Positions 1 to 8,250 of a stretch of DNA of 64,000 nucleotides are shown one piece after another. Made by a program: the position numbers and the translations under genes. Position 1 is the first letter of the stretch. Every line of letters starts with the position of its first letter. The stretch is from Trichomonas vaginalis G3 (taxonomy: Eukaryota > Parabasalia > Trichomonadida > Trichomonadidae), in the NCBI RefSeq assembly GCF_026262505.1, contig NC_067207.1, forward strand, positions 25,574,082 through 25,638,081, given 5' to 3'. The notes beneath the pieces are model-generated. The model saw only the letters and a program-made list of their open reading frames with translations, was not told the DNA's origin and did no database searches.

Positions 1-333
1 CATCCTCTGCACTACCTTTTTTCCTTCTCAAGGGATGCAACTGTTCGTTATGTTTCCAGTAGAACCTGGCAAAGCCGTCGTGTCCTTCAACTCGAGGTTC
101 ACTAACATCGAAAGGCATGTCCATAAGACGTTCTTCTTCTAACCTCTCAAGTCTGTTTGGATAATTGGCGCGTGCTGTTTCAAGGTCCATTTCGTAGGTC
201 AGACCAGCCAGTTTGTCATAGACTTTTATGGTCTTCCCTTCCTATATTTAAACTTCTTTGAAACTCTCCAACCATATCTTTCTAACTCTGCTTTTATTCT
301 AGCAGACCTTCTATCCATTCTATATGGGGGCAT
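1..333 (-). pseudogene. Start of Maverick DNA polymerase gene (partial)
   Basis: This is the counterpart of the gene that begins at 42296 in copy B. Its start codon is at 331-333 on the minus strand, and the window begins before the gene ends. The visible product is a basic, arginine-rich N-terminal region that precedes the family B polymerase domains in copy B. It appears broken. No catalytic motif falls inside the visible part, so the assignment rests on the match with copy B. Confidence 0.6.
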
Positions 334-363
334 TTTTATAAAAATAAAAAAATGTTTTTTTCT

Positions 364-948
364 TTACTTAACATAACCGCCTGCTGCCATAAGTCTTTGA
401 CGCCAACCCATACCAGCTAATGAAGGTTGACTTGGTTTAGTTTCCAAACTAAACTTTGGTTTTGGTTTATCTTCAGTTTTTGGCTCCCCTTCTTCTATCG
501 GTCTTTCGTCACTTTTCGGTTCACCTGACTTTACTTCACTTGCAGGAACAGTTGTGTCGTCAACATCTTCATAAATATCATATGCCATTTGTTTTTGTTT
601 TCCTTTCAACTTTTTGTGTTTGTTGTAAAGTTTAGAATATTTCGACTCTAAGTCAATGAGATGTTCTATAATGAACTGTTGGTCAGTGAAGTAAACTTTT
701 CCATCTGTTGTCTCGAAAGCTCCTTCAGACTTCAATATTTTATTTGTGAGAGTCTGTTTCTTTTTTGAGATACTAGCCGTTCCATTTCTATGAAAAGTGA
801 CTTTATAGTTAGGGTTTGTATTTCCAGACCTGGCACTTTCTATTATTGAATTTTTCTCTTCATCTGTAAGTTCTTTGACAGGTTTTGACAATGGTTCTGA
901 ACTTTTTGTTTGTGGTGTCAAATCTACCGTTTCAACTTCTTCGGTCAT
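364..948 (-). CDS. Maverick 194-aa hydrophilic protein
   Basis: A whole reading frame of 194 residues. Residues 25-75 contain a small basic module (a SIIESAR-like start, then a stretch ending in lysines), followed by a region rich in lysine, glutamate and proline. The C-terminus is basic. The same module recurs in the 144-aa protein at 51422 and the 78-aa protein at 54009, so it seems to be a family shared by several elements. The broken counterpart in copy B is at 41683-42266. Function is unknown; a virion core or DNA-binding role is only a guess from the charge pattern. Confidence 0.7.
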   Translation of the reverse strand: MTEEVETVDLTPQTKSSEPLSKPVKELTDEEKNSIIESARSGNTNPNYKVTFHRNGTASISKKKQTLTNKILKSEGAFETTDGKVYFTDQQFIIEHLIDLESKYSKLYNKHKKLKGKQKQMAYDIYEDVDDTTVPASEVKSGEPKSDERPIEEGEPKTEDKPKPKFSLETKPSQPSLAGMGWRQRLMAAGGYVK

Positions 949-967
949 TTCATCTCAGTAAAAAATT

Positions 968-1120
968 TTAGTTTGGTTTGTTTTCAACTGGTTGTTGTTG
1001 TTTTTTAAGTCGGTCTAAAACTTCCTGAGGTATAGGAAGAACTTGACAAACACGTTGTGTAACTGCTGGAAGTCGACAAATCCATCTTGAACCCATTTGT
1101 CTCAATGCTGTATTGTTCAT
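968..1120 (-). CDS. Maverick 50-aa small protein
   Basis: A short frame of 50 codons beginning MNNTALRQMGSRWICRLPA and ending in a Q/P-rich tail. Copy B has a 54-codon counterpart at 41499-41663 with the same first 19 residues except one, and a diverged tail. Conservation between copies, plus the shared leader just before the start codon (TGAGATGAA followed directly by ATG), supports a real gene. Function is unknown. Confidence 0.6.
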   Translation of the reverse strand: MNNTALRQMGSRWICRLPAVTQRVCQVLPIPQEVLDRLKKQQQPVENKPN

Positions 1121-1139
1121 TTCATCTCAGTAAAAAAAT

Positions 1140-1541
1140 TTACATTCCCCAAGTTTGAGGCGGTTGCGGTTGGTTGTTGTTTACCCACTGTTGTGCATGG
1201 TTATATCCTCTGTTAAAGAATCTTTCACCTTGGTCCATGTAGTGTCCTGCTTGGTTATAGTAGTCATTGCTTTGTTATAGTAGTTTCCTGCTTGTCTTCC
1301 TACATTGTCCATCCATCCTTGAACTTTTCCTCTTGTTTCAGGATTTGAATAAGATTTGCTGCATTCTCGTGCTACATCCCAACCTTTCTGTACAGTTTGT
1401 ATAATAGGTTTTGCTTTCTCTTTAAGTATACCTAATGTACTCAAAATCTTCCTTCCAATTCCAAATGCACCTCTGGCTATTGTTCCCACTGCGGGCAAAA
1501 AATCTGGATGCAACTCCTGCTAATGCGCCAAATAAACCCAT
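1140..1541 (-). pseudogene. Maverick amphipathic small protein (broken)
   Basis: This matches the 402-base gene at 41078-41479 in copy B with the same start (MGLFGALAGVASRF) and same end. The N-terminal 35 residues are glycine/alanine-rich and hydrophobic, typical of a membrane-active helix. The second half is rich in asparagine, tyrosine and glutamine. It looks broken in about one place. The role is unknown; capsid-associated membrane-lytic peptides of adenovirus pVI type are a loose analogy only. Confidence 0.6.
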
Positions 1542-1557
1542 TTCTTATGGGGTAAAA

Positions 1558-2522
1558 ATGACGAATCCAAACAAGGACCCCTATGTTTCTAAAGCGACAA
1601 AGAAAGCACTCATGGTAAAAATCTTTAGTTCAACACCAAATGCTTGGTTTATGGATATCTTGGAAAACATTCCGAGAGTTAGAACAGATGGACCACCATA
1701 CTGGCTAATATTTGTCGGTCAAAACACAAGATACTGTGAAGCCATACCATTATGGTCCAAAAATATTTTAGATGTGAAAACTGCTTTGACAATATTCGTT
1801 GACAAATACCATCCAACAAAACTGACATCTGACTGTGAAAGTTCTTTCAAATCAGATGATGTAAAAAAACTATCTGCGTTCAAAAAAATGTAAACCAATA
1901 TTTCATTGTCGACCAAAACCATTCTGCTCTTGGTGTCATTGACAGTTGTATAAAAATCTTAAGAGACTTAAACCAACCACAAGGTGGTGTGAAGCAAATG
2001 AAATGTCATATGACGACAAGTATAGACACTTCTCCATGGCAAAGATGAGACAAGTTTTAAATATTTACAATACCCGTAAACAAAAAGGTTTGGGAAACCA
2101 CTCCCCCGAAGAAATGAAAAACAACCCTGACTTAGAGAAAGACTATATATTTAATAGTTTAGTCAAAAGAGACAAACAAGAAAGAATGCCAGGCTTCAAA
2201 CTTAAGAAAGGTGACAAAGTAAAAATAGAAATACCTAAACGCGACCCATATGAAAATACTATTGACTATGACAACAATGGGAACTCGACAGGTACTCGCA
2301 TTCGTGTTCGTAAAAAATAGAAGAAGTATACAAGAGAATATTATGAAGTTTTAGGCAAACATGGCAAAATGTACAGACTGCAAGCAGAAGATAAAACTAC
2401 TATTGTCAGACCTCGTTTCAAAACTTGTTAAGGTTCAAGGTGGTATACTTTCAAAGACAGTTCCTAACAAATATAAGACAACTCCTGACGAATATGCTAA
2501 AGAAGTTGAAAATGACGACTAA
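1558..2522 (+). pseudogene. Maverick retroviral-type integrase (broken, copy A)
   Basis: This corresponds to the 319-residue integrase frame at 40101-41060 in copy B. The rve-type catalytic core is visible around the first acidic residue (WFMDILENIP) and the second (TSDCESSF). A C-terminal basic region would contact DNA. The gene runs toward the fibre gene and the two 3' ends overlap by a few bases, as in copy B. It is broken in a few places. Integrases of this family insert Maverick DNA into the host chromosome. Confidence 0.8.
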
Positions 2523-4250
2523 GCAATTCTATACCATGCGTAAACTGTCATGTAAGGTGGCATGTAGTCTTTACTCTGTCCGTTGTTTGCGTATATCCTG
2601 CAACGCGATGTGTATGGTCTCCTCTCCTGAGTGTTCCCAGTAACAATTTATAGCAAACTTAACGTCGTCTTTAACATCATATCCTTTACCTTTTGTCATT
2701 CCTGTCCAATCCCAATATCTATGCTTATGCCAACCTTCTCGAGATGTAGTTAAACTTACGTAGTGACTATGCGCAGGTAGGTTTTCACCTGAAATCGTTT
2801 TACTTCCACCTGTTTCCTTTGAAGAGTTTGCACAATACAAAAACCTGTCGACTATTTGTTCCCATGCACCAACACCAAACATTGCTTGAGGACCTCTTGC
2901 TTCCATTGACGTGTAAATAGAACCTACTGGGTTCATGAAATCAAACATATGAGATATTATAGGATTGTCTCTTTTGAACTTAAAATATAGTGCAACCATT
3001 TCAGGTTTCTTCTGGTTTGTGTCAGAATATTTTTTATAATATAATCTTATGTTTTCAGGGTAGGTAAAGTCTTGACTATAATATTTATTTCTGTCATCTG
3101 TATAATAGTATACTATTCTCGTTTTTTCTATTGCATTATATCTTTTATATCTATAAAAATCTAAATAGAATGTTTGCTTTTTTGGGTCTGCGTGTAGTGT
3201 TCTGACGTCAACACCATAGTCATAATAGTATGGTGCTGGAGCTGGGTCAGGCAATGTCATATCTGCCATTTCATAAACTCTTAAATATTTCTTTTGTTCG
3301 TCTCCATAGAAGTTTAAGTAGCAGTTTTGTCTAATGGAACTTTAACTTGTGTACCATCGTTCTTTTTATAGCTTACATACATTTCATTGTTATTTTTCGG
3401 AATGAGTTTACACCGTATACCATTTCTTAAAGACTGTACAAACTCCATCTAAAATATTTGTTTTCTTCATAGATAGAAAAGTCACCAACAATAGTTTCAA
3501 TATTTTTTGTTGTTCCAACTAAACTTTGGTATATTTCATTGACATATGTTTTATCTGCTTTTGTCTCTAATGTTTCTTGTAAGTTTGTTTATTTGCAATG
3601 GTATGTGTATGTCCAACGGCACTTTTACTGTTTAAGGTTTCTTGTAAGTTTGTTATATTTGCAATGGTATGTGTATGTCCAACGGCACTTTTACTGTTTA
3701 AGGTTTCTTGTAAGTTTGTTATATTTGCAATGGTATGTGTATGTCCAACGTCACTTTTCCTGTTTAAGGTTTCTTGTAAGTTTGTAATATTTGCAATGGT
3801 ATGTGTATGAGTCTTTTTAGAATATTCGTTTTCAGCTCTTGTCACTTCACTTGACATTTTATTGTCAACATATGTTTTGTCCGCTAGTTCAGGATGAGTA
3901 TGTTCTTTTGTTGCATATGTTGCATCTGCTCTGTCATGTTCTTCTTGAACTTTTTCAATGACATACTCTTTGTCAGCTTTGTTGTCAACATCTGCTTTCA
4001 AAAGAAGTTCATCTATAGGTTTCTCGTTTAAAGTTCCTTTTGTTGGATTTATACAAACAGTATGGTTCTTACTGTCTTGAAACAGAAACTCGTCTGTCAA
4101 TGGGTTTATCGTCAGTTTTAAGTTTCCTTCTTTCAATGACTCAGATATCTTAGAATAGTTTGAAAAGTTTGTTGTGTTCTTATTTAGAGCTTGCAAAATG
4201 AGTTGTCGGTTGTGTTGTATTTCTCTCATAGACGCTGTTTCTTTCGACAT
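2519..4250 (-). pseudogene. Maverick fibre protein with phage-like knob (broken, copy A)
   Basis: This corresponds to the 578-residue frame at 38368-40104 in copy B. The N-terminal part (to about 3567) is a shaft-like region containing a 22-residue HTHTIANITNLQETL-type repeat. The C-terminal part matches the knob region of copy B (NPVGSIYTSM ... NLPAHSHY). It is broken in a few places. The gene starts back to back with the minor capsid candidate at 4269, with only 18 bases between the start codons. Confidence 0.75.
3592..3818 (-). repeat. 66-bp repeats in fibre shaft
   Basis: A 66-bp unit is repeated here three to four times with very few differences; repeat starts fall near 3597, 3663, 3729 and 3795. 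It encodes a 22-residue module with an HTHT core. Copy B has only two such units (about 38875-39008), so shaft length varies between copies. Confidence 0.85.
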
Positions 4251-4268
4251 TTTTATTCTAGATAAAAT
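4251..4268. promoter_or_regulatory. Divergent promoter between fibre and minor capsid genes
   Basis: Only 18 bases separate the two start codons. They contain a TTTTTATTCTAGATAAAAT-like core that reads similarly on both strands. The equivalent spacer in copy B (38350-38367) has TTTTATCTATAATAAAA. A TTTTATCTA-type core recurs before other late-type Maverick genes in this window. Confidence 0.45.
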
Positions 4269-5117
4269 ATGCTTTCAATAGAAAAAGAAAATTCTAGAGT
4301 TGCTACAACTAAACCATTAGATGAACTTTTTACGAATGTCGGTCAAAAGTTTGAGACAGAGACCGTAAAGCATGAAGGCTATCGTTTTGACTACCCGTTA
4401 AGATGGCTAAGAGACCCATCCGTCACAAAAGCTATTGGCTTTCGTAGAATGAAATTCATTTCAGAAGCCATACATGGTTTCCCATTTACGGTCGCTTTTG
4501 AAATTCGATACTATAACAAAGAGAAACGTACGTATGAGAAATTTGAACAGGGAAAACTTTTACAAGTGAATTTGCTTGTAAACTTAGAAACAACTCTTCA
4601 AGCTTTTCAAGAAAAAATAAACGATATCTATCTCGAATATGCAAAACAGTACAACATTGACGAAGGAGAGTACCATCTCGATATTATATATGACAGGAAA
4701 AATGCAACTGTTAAAATCAATAGAATAGAAGACCTTGGAGAAGACGTTTATATTTCTACAAAATATAACAACTTGGCATGGTATAGGTTTCTGAGGATGT
4801 TAAATCAGCCTGCATGGTATCCAGTACACCCGGACTATTATGAAGTCTCAAACCCTAATGGAACATATGAAAATGTTTTCGACTCAGATGCTATTATAGT
4901 TCATGCTTCATTTTCTGGTGCACAAAACTCTTTTTTATGCTTGGCAAATGACTTTTACGAAAAACCTACAAAGCTATATGAACCACCAAGTGGAAGTATT
5001 TCAGACTTTCAAGTATGGTTTACAACAGATGGAAGAAAGAGAATAATTCCATTATACCACGCGTTTTACTTAGAACTTAGTTTCATATACAACTACTATC
5101 GAACGGTAAAAATATAA
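4269..5117 (+). CDS. Maverick minor capsid (penton-like) candidate, copy A
   Basis: A whole 282-residue frame, about 92 percent identical to the copy B product at 37501-38349. It is rich in beta-strand-like alternation of aromatic and polar residues (for example FPFTVAFEIRYYNKE and DFQVWFTTDGRKRIIP). The same general pattern appears in the protein at 50624-51112 of element C, which lies next to a major capsid candidate. A single jelly-roll minor capsid role is inferred from length, composition and neighbours; it is not proven by a motif. Confidence 0.5.
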   Translation: MLSIEKENSRVATTKPLDELFTNVGQKFETETVKHEGYRFDYPLRWLRDPSVTKAIGFRRMKFISEAIHGFPFTVAFEIRYYNKEKRTYEKFEQGKLLQVNLLVNLETTLQAFQEKINDIYLEYAKQYNIDEGEYHLDIIYDRKNATVKINRIEDLGEDVYISTKYNNLAWYRFLRMLNQPAWYPVHPDYYEVSNPNGTYENVFDSDAIIVHASFSGAQNSFLCLANDFYEKPTKLYEPPSGSISDFQVWFTTDGRKRIIPLYHAFYLELSFIYNYYRTVKI

Positions 5118-5121
5118 TTTT

Positions 5122-5364
5122 TTAATACGGTTGAGGTGTTGGATTTGGTTGCCAACTAGACTGTGGTGCAGGTTCAGGCTGTTGTATAACAGGAGCTTGT
5201 TCTTCTGGTTCAGGGTCTTTAGGTATAATACCAACGAACTGACCTACTCTTTTACCAATATTTTTGACTCCGTTCCAAATTCCTCTTCCTACGGTTTTTA
5301 TTCCATTCCATATACCTCTTCCAACATTTCGAAAGAAGTTTCCAATACTACTGAAGAAACCCAT
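5122..5364 (-). CDS. Maverick 80-aa amphipathic protein, copy A
   Basis: An 80-residue frame. Residues 1-45 form two tandem amphipathic segments (FFRNVGRGIWNGIK and then VGRGIWNGVKNIGK) of alternating glycine, basic and aromatic residues. The tail after residue 50 is P/Q/E-rich and probably disordered. Copy B has the same protein at 37263-37496. Such a helix could bind or disrupt membranes during entry, in the manner of small capsid-internal peptides; this is inference. Confidence 0.6.
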   Translation of the reverse strand: MGFFSSIGNFFRNVGRGIWNGIKTVGRGIWNGVKNIGKRVGQFVGIIPKDPEPEEQAPVIQQPEPAPQSSWQPNPTPQPY

Positions 5365-5382
5365 TTTACTATATGTAAAAAT

Positions 5383-5745
5383 CTAATGTCCGCCTAGTCT
5401 CTTACGTTTCCTTCTGAGTTCCATTGCATTCTTTAACTGGAGCTCATACATTCTATTTCTCCTCTGGTAGAAAACATACTCTGGGTCAACTCCTGTGTTC
5501 GCGTCATCTGCATAGAGTTGTTTATATCCCACTTCAGGGTTTGTATAAAACTCTTTCCATCTCATATTTGCATACCATGGTGGCAAACCTAACGCAGCGT
5601 CATTTGACATGGCAGTTTGCATTTGTACATCTGTTGGCACTTGACCATAGTTTGCCATTGCAGTTTGTATTCTAACTTCATTTGGAATATTCTCTGGGTT
5701 TGGTTGTCCAGGTTGCTGTGCATTCGCTAAGTTCTGTGCGTCCAT
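5383..5745 (-). CDS. Maverick 120-aa protein, copy A
   Basis: A 120-residue frame almost identical to copy B (36882-37244); only one residue near the C-terminus differs by eye. It starts MDAQNLANAQQPGQP, has an internal near-duplication (VRIQTAMANYGQVP and VQMQTAMSNDAALG), an aromatic middle (PPWYANMRWKEFY) and a basic C-terminus (RRKRKRLGGH). I do not recognise the family. Near identity between copies suggests strong constraint or recent exchange. Position among structural genes suggests a virion component. Confidence 0.65.
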   Translation of the reverse strand: MDAQNLANAQQPGQPNPENIPNEVRIQTAMANYGQVPTDVQMQTAMSNDAALGLPPWYANMRWKEFYTNPEVGYKQLYADDANTGVDPEYVFYQRRNRMYELQLKNAMELRRKRKRLGGH

Positions 5746-5768
5746 TTAATATTAGATAAAAATATCTC

Positions 5769-5900
5769 TTACGAGTACATATACTGAACATTTGCTGGCA
5801 TTGGTTCATCTTCATATTCTCTATATCTTTCTGCCACGTCAAATAAGTAAATGACACAATGGAAAAAACCTAAAACAAGTAGTCCTATTTCAAACCACAT
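5769..5900 (-). CDS. Maverick 43-aa membrane protein, copy A
   Basis: A 43-codon frame starting MWFEIGLLVLGFFHCVIYLF, which is one membrane-spanning helix followed by an acidic tail. Its start overlaps the 3' end of the methyltransferase gene by 16 bases, as it does in copy B (36727-36858). Two copies with the same length support a real gene. Confidence 0.55.
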   Translation of the reverse strand: MWFEIGLLVLGFFHCVIYLFDVAERYREYEDEPMPANVQYMYS

Positions 5901-6703
5901 TTACTTACCAATAAAATTTCTTTGTTATGACACTTTCTCCGGTTTATAGGACCTCTCTCATATTCTATCTTATCGTATCTAAACTCATAGTCATGTATGT
6001 CCTCTAACCATCTCATGACACTTTCCAAACCACTTTTATCGGATGTAAAGTAAAAGCATGGATGGTTATGTACAACGTCTAAAGTTTCTAAAGAGTCTCT
6101 CAAAGTCCAGTCTACTTGGTATTGAAAATCATATGTGTTATAGAACGGCGGGTCTACTATAAAGAAAACATTTTCCTTGTCTTTATATTTTTCATACAAC
6201 TCTGTCCAACGACATCTCACAAACTCTATACCCTCAGTATATTTTTCTATGTTCTCTTTGAAAACCTTTGTATAGTTAAGATATAAAACTTTTGACATAA
6301 GTGTTTCAATGTCATGAACTCTTATAGAACCACTATACAATAGTCTAGAAGATATACTATCCCAGTCAATATACTCTGCTTTTTTCAAAACCTCTCTGAC
6401 AGTATTTTTCTTATCTAATGGTATACGTTCCATCTTACCTATAGGTATCTTTTCTTTTAACTCTTTCAATATTTTGTTTGTGTCTGGTATATGTTTGAGA
6501 CGGTTCATATAGTTGTCGAAGTCATTGCATATAATCTTTGAGTCAGGAAATACAGTATGGCACAAATGAGATATATAGAAACTTCCACCGAACAAATCTA
6601 CAAATGTTAGACCATTCGGTAGTTTCTTAAGTTCTCTCAATAGAATATCTTTACATCTACTCTTATTTCCAAAGAAGGGTAACGGTGGTTTTGTAAAATT
6701 CAT
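5885..6703 (-). CDS. Maverick Dam-type N6-adenine DNA methyltransferase, copy A
   Basis: A whole 272-residue protein starting MNFTKPPLPFFGNKSR. The PFFGNKSR start, the SAM-binding loop DLFGGSF near residue 35, the acidic NDFD and the catalytic DPPFYNT are the signature of D12-class (Dam family) enzymes that transfer a methyl group from SAM to adenine N6 in DNA. I chose the start at 6703 rather than an upstream in-frame codon because copies B and C begin there and a host-like initiator lies just outside it. The enzyme could mark element DNA or alter host chromatin; adenine methylation is common in T. vaginalis. Confidence 0.88.
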   Translation of the reverse strand: MNFTKPPLPFFGNKSRCKDILLRELKKLPNGLTFVDLFGGSFYISHLCHTVFPDSKIICNDFDNYMNRLKHIPDTNKILKELKEKIPIGKMERIPLDKKNTVREVLKKAEYIDWDSISSRLLYSGSIRVHDIETLMSKVLYLNYTKVFKENIEKYTEGIEFVRCRWTELYEKYKDKENVFFIVDPPFYNTYDFQYQVDWTLRDSLETLDVVHNHPCFYFTSDKSGLESVMRWLEDIHDYEFRYDKIEYERGPINRRKCHNKEILLVSKCGLK

Positions 6704-6737
6704 TTTATATATATATAATAAAAATGTTTTTACCTGA

Positions 6738-6756
6738 AAAGTGACAGAAAAGTGAC
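6738..6756 (-). promoter_or_regulatory. Tandem initiator-like TCACTTTT sites
   Basis: Two TCACTTTT sites on the minus strand, 11 bases apart, lie 35-55 bases before the methyltransferase start codon. They match the trichomonad initiator consensus (TCA, pyrimidine, T/A). Copy B has the same pair at 35873-35892, and one site survives in copy C near 48261. Confidence 0.55.
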
Positions 6757-6837
6757 AAAACATGAAAACATATATATTTTGTGAAAAGCTCCTGGAAGAC
6801 CCGTATATAAGAACTTCATTTATACTAAACATCTTCA

Positions 6838-6872
6838 GGGGCTAGAGGGGCGCAGCCCTGGAAGCCCCACTA

Positions 6873-6875
<3 letters not shown>
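6838..6875 (-). repeat. Terminal sequence of Maverick copy A
   Basis: GC-rich end reading AGGTAGTGGGGCTTCCAGG on the minus strand. It contains a small stem (GGGGCTTCCAGGG/CCCCTCTAGCCCC-like). Matching ends stand at 35730 and 47350. The AG first dinucleotide agrees with Polinton ends in general. Confidence 0.85.

Positions 6876-6911
<36 letters not shown>
6876..6911. repeat. Poly(T) tract abutting copy A
   Basis: An uninterrupted run of T follows the Maverick terminus. On the minus strand it is poly(A) just outside the element. Copies B (7 A) and C (28 A) also have A-runs at the same position, suggesting either target preference or a terminal tract that varies in length. Confidence 0.7.
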
Positions 6912-6913
<2 letters not shown>

Positions 6914-7043
6914 TATGTTTACCTTTATAATATAAACTTTCTACATAATCATCGAAATAAACATCTACTTGTTTAATATTTTCAAGAATTGGTGAAAGAA
7001 CATCCATTAATTGATTGATGGTTACGAATCTTGATCCACTCAT
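6912..7043 (-). pseudogene. Host gene beginning cut by Maverick A
   Basis: From an ATG at 7041-7043 the minus strand encodes MSGSRFVTINQLMDVLSPIL and about 24 more normal-looking residues, ending KGKHN, before the frame runs into the poly(A) tract and Maverick copy A. Composition is protein-like (mixed hydrophobic and acidic, with tyrosines), unlike surrounding AT-rich DNA. I infer a host gene interrupted by the insertion; the remainder is not seen beside copy B. I do not recognise the family. Confidence 0.5.
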
Positions 7044-7800
7044 TTTCTTACGAATTAAAAAAATAAATTTAACTTAGTTTTAATTTTACGTAAGAAGTCA
7101 ATTTTTAAATCTTGATTTATTCAAAAACGTAAGAATAAAAACTGTAAGAATCTTACATTTTTTACTTCATATGTTAAAAAAAATGATACAAAATCGTTCA
7201 ATATTGTATGAATTCTTACGTTTACAAAAAAAGTCACACAACCCGTCCACATATACTACTAATTTTGAATGTTGGCCAGCCATATTATTTTGTTGATATT
7301 TTTGAATAGAGATAGTTCCATATAATTTATGTCGAATCGTTAAAAATGAAATACAATGAAAATGAAAGTTGTTTTGAAAATTTTGAATATGGGATATAAC
7401 GTGCATATTTGAATTTTATATTGTATTTCAATTCAAATATAAATTCAGAGGGCGATTATCATTATGTTATCATCAGCAGGGAAAAATGAGAATTAGAATT
7501 AAACTTCATTCAAAATTTATTCAGAAATTTGTGCATCAAATGGAACTTCTCAAACCGATTTTTGATGAGAATCGAAATAAATAGATGAATCCTTAGATCA
7601 ATTTTAAAAGTGAAGATAATTGAAATTGCAACAGAAATATGTAAAAAAAAACATTCTCAATTGATCAACGACATTATCTCCCATATGGTTCATATTTGAA
7701 CGTTAAATAGGTCAATGATTTAGAAAAATAAAGAAAAAATATTTGAAAAATTTATATTTCAGTATAAATACAGGAACAGTTTATTAAAATTATATATTAT
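7044..7800. other. AT-rich intergenic stretch
   Basis: No convincing gene. A 79-codon minus-strand frame (7167-7406) is rich in Phe/Ile/Asn and looks accidental. Five copies of a CGTAAGAA-like motif (either strand) lie between 7046 and 7222. Confidence 0.5.
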
Positions 7801-8237
7801 TCAATGATAATTAAGTAACATAGAAATATCTGATATATCAATATCAGAATTAGACTGCCTTGTGATAACTTGTTGCATAATAGGCTGTATAAGCTGAACT
7901 CGTTGCGAGTCCGCTATACTAGGAAGATAATTATATATTATATCCCAATTTTCTGTAAACCAACAGAAAAGGGCTTGTTTGTTGCGGGATGCCAAACGAT
8001 CGATTGTAAGATTAAGTCTCTCGCTGAGAAGATGAGCTTGTTTGAGCAATGAATAAGCAGTAACATGTGGTCCAAAAATAGATTCAAGGTAAGAAATAAC
8101 TTTTTCTAAATTACTACCAGCGCGTTCGATACGAAGCCTAACTTTTCATGATCTCTAATCGATTGTGATGTAGTGCGCTTGGAAATTTTAGTGGTCGAAG
8201 ATGAAGGATCAAAAGGAGGAGAGAAAAGCACCATCAT
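7801..8237 (-). pseudogene. Small host gene with one frame change
   Basis: The minus strand from an ATG at 8235-8237 encodes MMVLFSPPFDPSSSTTKISK and on through RDHEK, then one frame change near 8135, then an 82-codon frame (from 8049) ending ISMLLNYH. The second part is helical (SNLEKVISYLESIFG, LLKQAHLLSERLN). An initiator-like TCATTTT lies 9-15 bases upstream of the start. The whole product would be about 145 residues. I do not recognise it. It is either a pseudogene, a sequencing slip, or two fragments; the coherent amphipathic pattern across the change favours one gene. Confidence 0.5.
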
Positions 8238-8243
8238 TGTAAA

Positions 8244-8250
8244 AAAATGA
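8244..8250 (-). promoter_or_regulatory. Initiator-like TCATTTT
   Basis: TCATTTT on the minus strand lies about 10 bases before the start codon at 8237. This fits the trichomonad initiator consensus and the typical very short leader. Confidence 0.5.

Larger units (their letters stand above)
1..6875 (-). mobile_element. Maverick/Polinton copy A (window-truncated)
   Basis: This is a virus-like Maverick/Polinton read on the minus strand. Its outer end at 6838-6875 carries the same terminal sequence, starting AGGTAGTGG on the minus strand, as copies B (35730) and C (47350). Gene order from the end inward is Dam-like methyltransferase, 43-aa membrane protein, 120-aa protein, 80-aa amphipathic protein, minor capsid candidate, fibre, integrase, two small proteins, a 194-aa protein and the start of the polymerase gene. 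Proteins match copy B at about 92 percent by eye, so both insertions are fairly recent. Only part of the element lies in the window. The fibre, integrase and one small gene are broken; roughly four to eight breaks are visible in all, and the other genes look whole. Confidence 0.92.

Noticed and set aside
7167-7406. 79-codon minus-strand frame
   Set aside because: Composition follows the AT-rich background; no conserved pattern or homologue in the window.
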